NCBI RefSeq assembly: GCF_001687585.2
Contig: NZ_CP016537.2
Coordinates: 344,001 to 408,000, forward strand
Source of the DNA: Planococcus halocryophilus
GTDB taxonomy: Bacteria > Bacillota > Bacilli > Bacillales_A > Planococcaceae
Direction: 5' to 3'
DNA: 64,000 bases
In this document: positions 60,556 through 64,000 of the stretch, one piece after another
Layout: every line of letters begins with the position of its first letter
Position numbering within the stretch: the first letter of the stretch is position 1
Notes under the pieces: model-generated
Database searches by the model: none
Told to the model about the DNA's origin: nothing
Seen by the model: the letters and a program-made list of their open reading frames with translations, nothing else
Made by a program: the position numbers and the translations under genes

Positions 60556-62004
60556 CTAGTTGTTGTTCTTATACTGCATGTAGACCACTTGTGTGACGAG
60601 GAAATCTTCCAGTCCGTGTTTGCCATCTGCACCGCCAAGTCCAGATTTTCTCATGCCCGCATGATAGCCCTGGACTGCTTCAAAGTTTTCGCGGTTCACA
60701 TAAGTTTCACCAAACTTCATTTCGTTTACGACTTGCATCGCTTCGTTTAAATCGGCTGTATAAACAGAAGACGACAAGCCAAATTCCGTGTCATTGGCTT
60801 TTTCAATTGCTTCCTGTAATGTACTGTACGTTGTGATTGGTAAGACAGGGCCAAAAATCTCATCACGAATAATAGTTGAATCGTGCTCTACGTTCGTCAG
60901 GATAGTTGGTTTGTAGAAAAAGCCAGATTGACTCTTATCACGCTCACCACCAATGGCGACAGTAGCTCCTTCTGAGATTGCTGTTTCGACCATGTCGTGA
61001 ACAGTATCAAGTCGATCCTGACTAACAAGTGGACCTACGTCAGCTTGTTTGTTCAGACGTGGATTTTCCATTACTTTTGATTCGAAAATAGTGATAAGCT
61101 TGCTTGTAAATTCATCTGCTACACTGTCGTGAACATAGACGCGTTCTGCATTTGTACAGGCTTGTCCGTTATTTGCCAAACGAGAAGTAGCGATGGCTCT
61201 AGCTGCTAAGTCAAGATCCGCATTTTGAGTAACGATGGCTGGCGCCTTACCACCCAATTCCAAATTGACTTTTGTAATATTTTTTGCAGCGGCTTCCATT
61301 ACTTTTGTTCCTGCTGGAACGCTACCTGTCAAAGTGACCATTTGAACTTTTTCGTGCGATGCAAGAGCATTGCCGATTTCAGAACCCGTGCCGGTTACAA
61401 CATTGTAGACACCTGCTGGGAGCTCGCTCATCTCGTGAATGATTTTAGTGAATTCCATGGCAGTATTTGGTGTCTGTTGGCTTGGTTTAATGACAATCGT
61501 ACAGCCAGTTACAAGAGCTGTTGCTACTTTTCTAGCAAGGATGAAGACTGGGAAATTCCATGGAATAATACCAGCTACAACACCGATAGGTTTTTTATAA
61601 ACAAAAATATTTTCGTTTGGTCGATCGCTTGGTAAAATTTCACCTTCGATACGTCTTGCCCATTCAGACATGTAGTGAAAATAATCTATGGCAAGGTCGA
61701 TTTCTCCGCTAGCCAATTCGTAACTTTTCCCTTGTTCTTCCTGCAACAGGTCGATAAATGTATCACGTTTTTCAGCAATTTTATCACCAAGCTTGCGAAC
61801 AATTTTACCGCGCTCGATATTAGGTGTGAGCTCCCAAGCTTTTTGTGCTTGGAATGCAGCGTCTACTGCGCGGTCAACGTCGTCTTTCGTGCCTTTAGGA
61901 ATTTGTGAAATAGTTTCTTCAGTTGAAGGATTGATGATGTCGATCCACTCGGTACCTGCAGAATCTGTGTACTCGCCGTTTATATATAATTTATGTTGCT
62001 GCAT
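60556..62004 (-). CDS. Aldehyde dehydrogenase (AldA/lactaldehyde-type)
   Basis: A 482-residue NAD(P)-dependent aldehyde dehydrogenase. Motifs: PWNFPVFILARKVATALVTG (about residues 147-166), TGSVPAGTKVM, LELGGKAP (catalytic Glu about 250) and NNGQACTNAERVYV (nucleophile Cys about 284), with PLVSQDR later. The overall pattern resembles E. coli AldA, which oxidises lactaldehyde and glycolaldehyde. The family-conserved start is MQQHKLYINGEYTDS at ATG 62004 with GGAGGC upstream; the longer frame to 62076 is not supported. Substrate uncertain. Confidence 0.9.
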   Translation of the reverse strand: MQQHKLYINGEYTDSAGTEWIDIINPSTEETISQIPKGTKDDVDRAVDAAFQAQKAWELTPNIERGKIVRKLGDKIAEKRDTFIDLLQEEQGKSYELASGEIDLAIDYFHYMSEWARRIEGEILPSDRPNENIFVYKKPIGVVAGIIPWNFPVFILARKVATALVTGCTIVIKPSQQTPNTAMEFTKIIHEMSELPAGVYNVVTGTGSEIGNALASHEKVQMVTLTGSVPAGTKVMEAAAKNITKVNLELGGKAPAIVTQNADLDLAARAIATSRLANNGQACTNAERVYVHDSVADEFTSKLITIFESKVMENPRLNKQADVGPLVSQDRLDTVHDMVETAISEGATVAIGGERDKSQSGFFYKPTILTNVEHDSTIIRDEIFGPVLPITTYSTLQEAIEKANDTEFGLSSSVYTADLNEAMQVVNEMKFGETYVNRENFEAVQGYHAGMRKSGLGGADGKHGLEDFLVTQVVYMQYKNNN

Positions 62005-62224
62005 GGATATGCCTCCTTTGTCTTTATTAAAGTTTCCCCTATGCTTTAGTGTATTAAACAGAAAATGCGCCAACAATTACAGATTCACAAAGAGAGAACG
62101 AAAACTTTAACGCTTAAAACAGCATGCTGAACAACTGAACCACTTCAAAATGACGCCGTGTAAAAGGGTTTTGATCTAGCCATGGCGAACTAGTTACATT
62201 AACAGCAAAATAAAGAGGTGTATT

Positions 62225-62887
62225 ATGCAAAAATCATTTGTTATGTCGTGGAGTGGTGGAAAAGATTCAGCCCTTGCTTATTACCGAGCGGTATTAAAAG
62301 GACATGTACCGATAGCGTTATTTACAATGTTCGAAGAAGACGGAACTAAATCACGGTCACACGGCTTGCCCATTGAAGTAATGGAAGCGCAAGCTGAACG
62401 TATGGGTTTGCCTTTAATTATTGGTAAAGCTAGTTGGTCGGGATATGAAAGAGAATTTATCGAACAGCTAAAAACCTTTAAATTGCAAGGTATTGAGATG
62501 GGTGTGTATGGCGATATCGATTTGCAAGATCATTTAGACTGGGTCGAAAAGGTTAGCTCTGAAGCAGAAATGGGCGTCCTTCATCCGCTTTGGCAAGAAC
62601 CACGCAAATCATTGTTGAAAGAGTTAATCGAAGAAGGATTTAAGTCGGTCATAACTGTTGTCGATACAAGTCGACTAGACGAACACTTTTTAGGGCGTGA
62701 GTTTACACATGAGTTAATCGATGAGCTAGAAGCGGAAGGTGTTGACGCTTGTGGTGAAAAAGGGGAATTCCATACAATCATCGTCGACGGTCCTATCTTT
62801 GTAGAACCAGTTCCTGTTCGATTTGGTGAAAAGACACACGTTGGAAATTACGCGATATTGGAAGTGAAACTTCATTCGGAGGAGTGA
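62225..62887 (+). CDS. Dph6-type ATP pyrophosphatase (diphthine-ammonia ligase family)
   Basis: A 220-residue adenine nucleotide alpha-hydrolase. The PP-loop SWSGGKDSALAYYRAV opens the protein (residues 8-23), then LPIEVMEAQAERMGLPLI, GVYGDIDLQDHLDWVE and the family's C-terminal CGEKGEFHTIIVDGPIF. In archaea and eukaryotes the family makes diphthamide; bacteria lack diphthamide, so the role is different and unknown. CAAAGAGGTG precedes the ATG. Followed at 6 bases by a GNAT gene, probably one operon. Confidence 0.85.
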   Translation: MQKSFVMSWSGGKDSALAYYRAVLKGHVPIALFTMFEEDGTKSRSHGLPIEVMEAQAERMGLPLIIGKASWSGYEREFIEQLKTFKLQGIEMGVYGDIDLQDHLDWVEKVSSEAEMGVLHPLWQEPRKSLLKELIEEGFKSVITVVDTSRLDEHFLGREFTHELIDELEAEGVDACGEKGEFHTIIVDGPIFVEPVPVRFGEKTHVGNYAILEVKLHSEE

Positions 62888-62893
62888 TTGTGG

Positions 62894-63889
62894 ATGATTC
62901 GAATTATGGGAATGGAAGAAAAGCATATTCGGCAAATGTCTGTGTTGCTAGCAAAGCGACACGAACGAGAACGGAAAATTTTTAACTTTCTACCTGAAAG
63001 ATTTGAAGAAATCGATGACGCAGAAGAAGTATTGCGAAATGTATTAAAACGTCCTTATATTAATGGCATTGTAGCAGTTAGAGAAATTGATGTTATTGGT
63101 TATTTGCTGTATGAATTCAAAGAAGACGCCAGACACGGGCGTTATGTTTGGATGGACTACGAATCAATCTCCATTAGCGAACATGAACATCCGCGACTGT
63201 TAAGACTATTGTATGCAAATGCGGGCGCTGAATGGATTAAGCATGGCTATTTCCAACATATGTTGATGGCACCTCTCGGCGACGAAAAAGTCATTGACCA
63301 ATGGCTAGATCAATCATTTGCGTTTGACCAAAAATATGGAGTTCTTTCACTAAATCATTTTGAAGCTACAAACGGCACTATTCCGAAGTTGGAATTTCGT
63401 AAAGGCAGCAAAGAAGATTCACCACTCTTAAAGAAAATGGCCATGTGGAATAGTATTCATCAGTCAACAGCTCCTTCTTGGTTACCTATCACACGAGAAA
63501 CGTTGGAAAATGTTAAAGAAAGCTATGAAGCATTGGCAGAAGACCAAGCCGCTTATTTATGGTTAGCCGACCAAGGAGATCGAATTGCTGGATTCCATGT
63601 GTATTTTCGGAAAGAAGAGCGATTAAGTTTAGTGATTCCGGAGAAATGTGTAGAACTGCCAGCAGCTTCAACAAACCCAGAGCTTCGTGGAAGAGGCGTT
63701 GGGCGTGCATTAGCAAACCATTGTTTTAAAGAAATGAAAAACCAAGGATTTGACTATATTTATGCGGATTGGCGTACAGCAAATCAGTTAGCGTCCTATT
63801 TCTGGCCGCGAATGGGCTTTCAACCAATTATGGTTCGCATGACAAGGCAAGTTGACCCGCGTATTACCTGGGCACACGGGGAAGAGTAG
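62894..63889 (+). CDS. Two-domain GNAT N-acetyltransferase
   Basis: A 331-residue protein with two GNAT-like halves. The first (about residues 1-155) is degenerate; the second (about 165-325) has ASTNPELRGRGVGRALANHCFKEMKNQG, the full acetyl-CoA loop RGRGVG, followed by DWRTANQLASYFWPRMGF. This tandem arrangement is common in Bacillota. ATG 62894 is preferred over a TTG at 62888; the ribosome site GGAGG overlaps the stop of the Dph6-like gene, so the two are coupled. Confidence 0.86.
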   Translation: MIRIMGMEEKHIRQMSVLLAKRHERERKIFNFLPERFEEIDDAEEVLRNVLKRPYINGIVAVREIDVIGYLLYEFKEDARHGRYVWMDYESISISEHEHPRLLRLLYANAGAEWIKHGYFQHMLMAPLGDEKVIDQWLDQSFAFDQKYGVLSLNHFEATNGTIPKLEFRKGSKEDSPLLKKMAMWNSIHQSTAPSWLPITRETLENVKESYEALAEDQAAYLWLADQGDRIAGFHVYFRKEERLSLVIPEKCVELPAASTNPELRGRGVGRALANHCFKEMKNQGFDYIYADWRTANQLASYFWPRMGFQPIMVRMTRQVDPRITWAHGEE

Positions 63890-63923
63890 AGAAGAGCTTG
63901 TAAACACAAATAAAACCGATAGC

Positions 63924-63968
63924 AAAAGCCGATAAGTTCTCCGACTGGAGATGTTATCGGCTTTTTTA
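63924..63968 (+). terminator. Rho-independent terminator
   Basis: AAAAGCCGATAA (63924-63935) with TTATCGGCTTTT (63954-63965), inner stem CTCC/GGAG, then T-rich. Confidence 0.85.
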
Positions 63969-64000
63969 TTTACTCACTTTAAAATCAATTAACGCATTGA

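Overview
The window looks like a chromosomal segment from a low-GC, Gram-positive rod of the Planococcaceae (Planococcus/Planomicrobium or a close relative). This is inferred from AT-rich codon use, strong AGGAGG ribosome sites, Bacillus-type orthologues throughout (FadE, CstA, SbcDC, YtoQ, YqxD, YumC-type ferredoxin reductase, YdgG/YdgH-like pair, CatE), an S-layer (SLH) protein, and a lone MurE whose substrate motif fits lysine-type rather than diaminopimelate-type peptidoglycan. No rRNA, tRNA, transposase, prophage or CRISPR array was found. Most of the window is housekeeping or metabolic sequence, so claims of novelty are modest.

Layout. 1-6.5 kb: one collinear acyl-CoA/fatty-acid catabolism operon (SDR, TetR, thioesterase, FadE acyl-CoA dehydrogenase, quinone-oxidoreductase-like, MBL hydrolase, ketopantoate-reductase-like). 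6.6-11.1 kb: CstA carbon-starvation transporter, a tiny protein ending in Cys-Cys, a cysteine-free ArsA/Get3-type ATPase, an MDR-type dehydrogenase and a DUF4870 membrane protein. 11.1-16.2 kb: ytoQ, then a divergon of a stand-alone WYL-domain protein and sbcDC, with a LexA-type box at each of the two promoters. 16.3-23.4 kb: CoA-transferase, MarR, MFS, hemolysin III, DUF1836, YqxD and an SLH protein. 23.5-31.1 kb: AI-2E exporter, amino-acid ABC importer, a 21-bp direct-repeat array, PpiB, SDR, ferredoxin-NADP reductase and a decayed BCCT transporter.

31.3-36 kb: a LysM-3D cell-wall protein, then a module joining a Tat-exported gluconate-dehydrogenase-like small subunit, its GMC flavoprotein and its own TatA and TatC. 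36-43 kb: GNAT, NUDIX, CorA, an ABC-F ATPase behind a promoter-small ORF-terminator leader, a PAS-STAS protein, and an HxlR/CatE divergon. 43.4-49 kb: nitronate monooxygenase, DUF368 (undecaprenyl-phosphate transporter family), a CAP protein, UppP and a second AI-2E protein, with a 50-bp direct repeat between genes. 49-55 kb: MarR plus MMPL exporter under a clear palindromic operator, a VOC-serine hydrolase fusion and a cold-shock gene. 55-64 kb: a P-loop kinase-like protein, GNATs, a YuaF/NfeD-like protein without flotillin, MurE, FumC, an aldehyde dehydrogenase and a Dph6-like ATPase.

The best leads for something undescribed are the SOS-like WYL/SbcDC divergon, the CstA/CC-tail/cysteine-free ArsA module, the 21-bp repeat array, the Tat-coupled oxidoreductase module and the VOC-serine hydrolase fusion. 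All starts were judged by eye from ribosome sites; no database search was possible.
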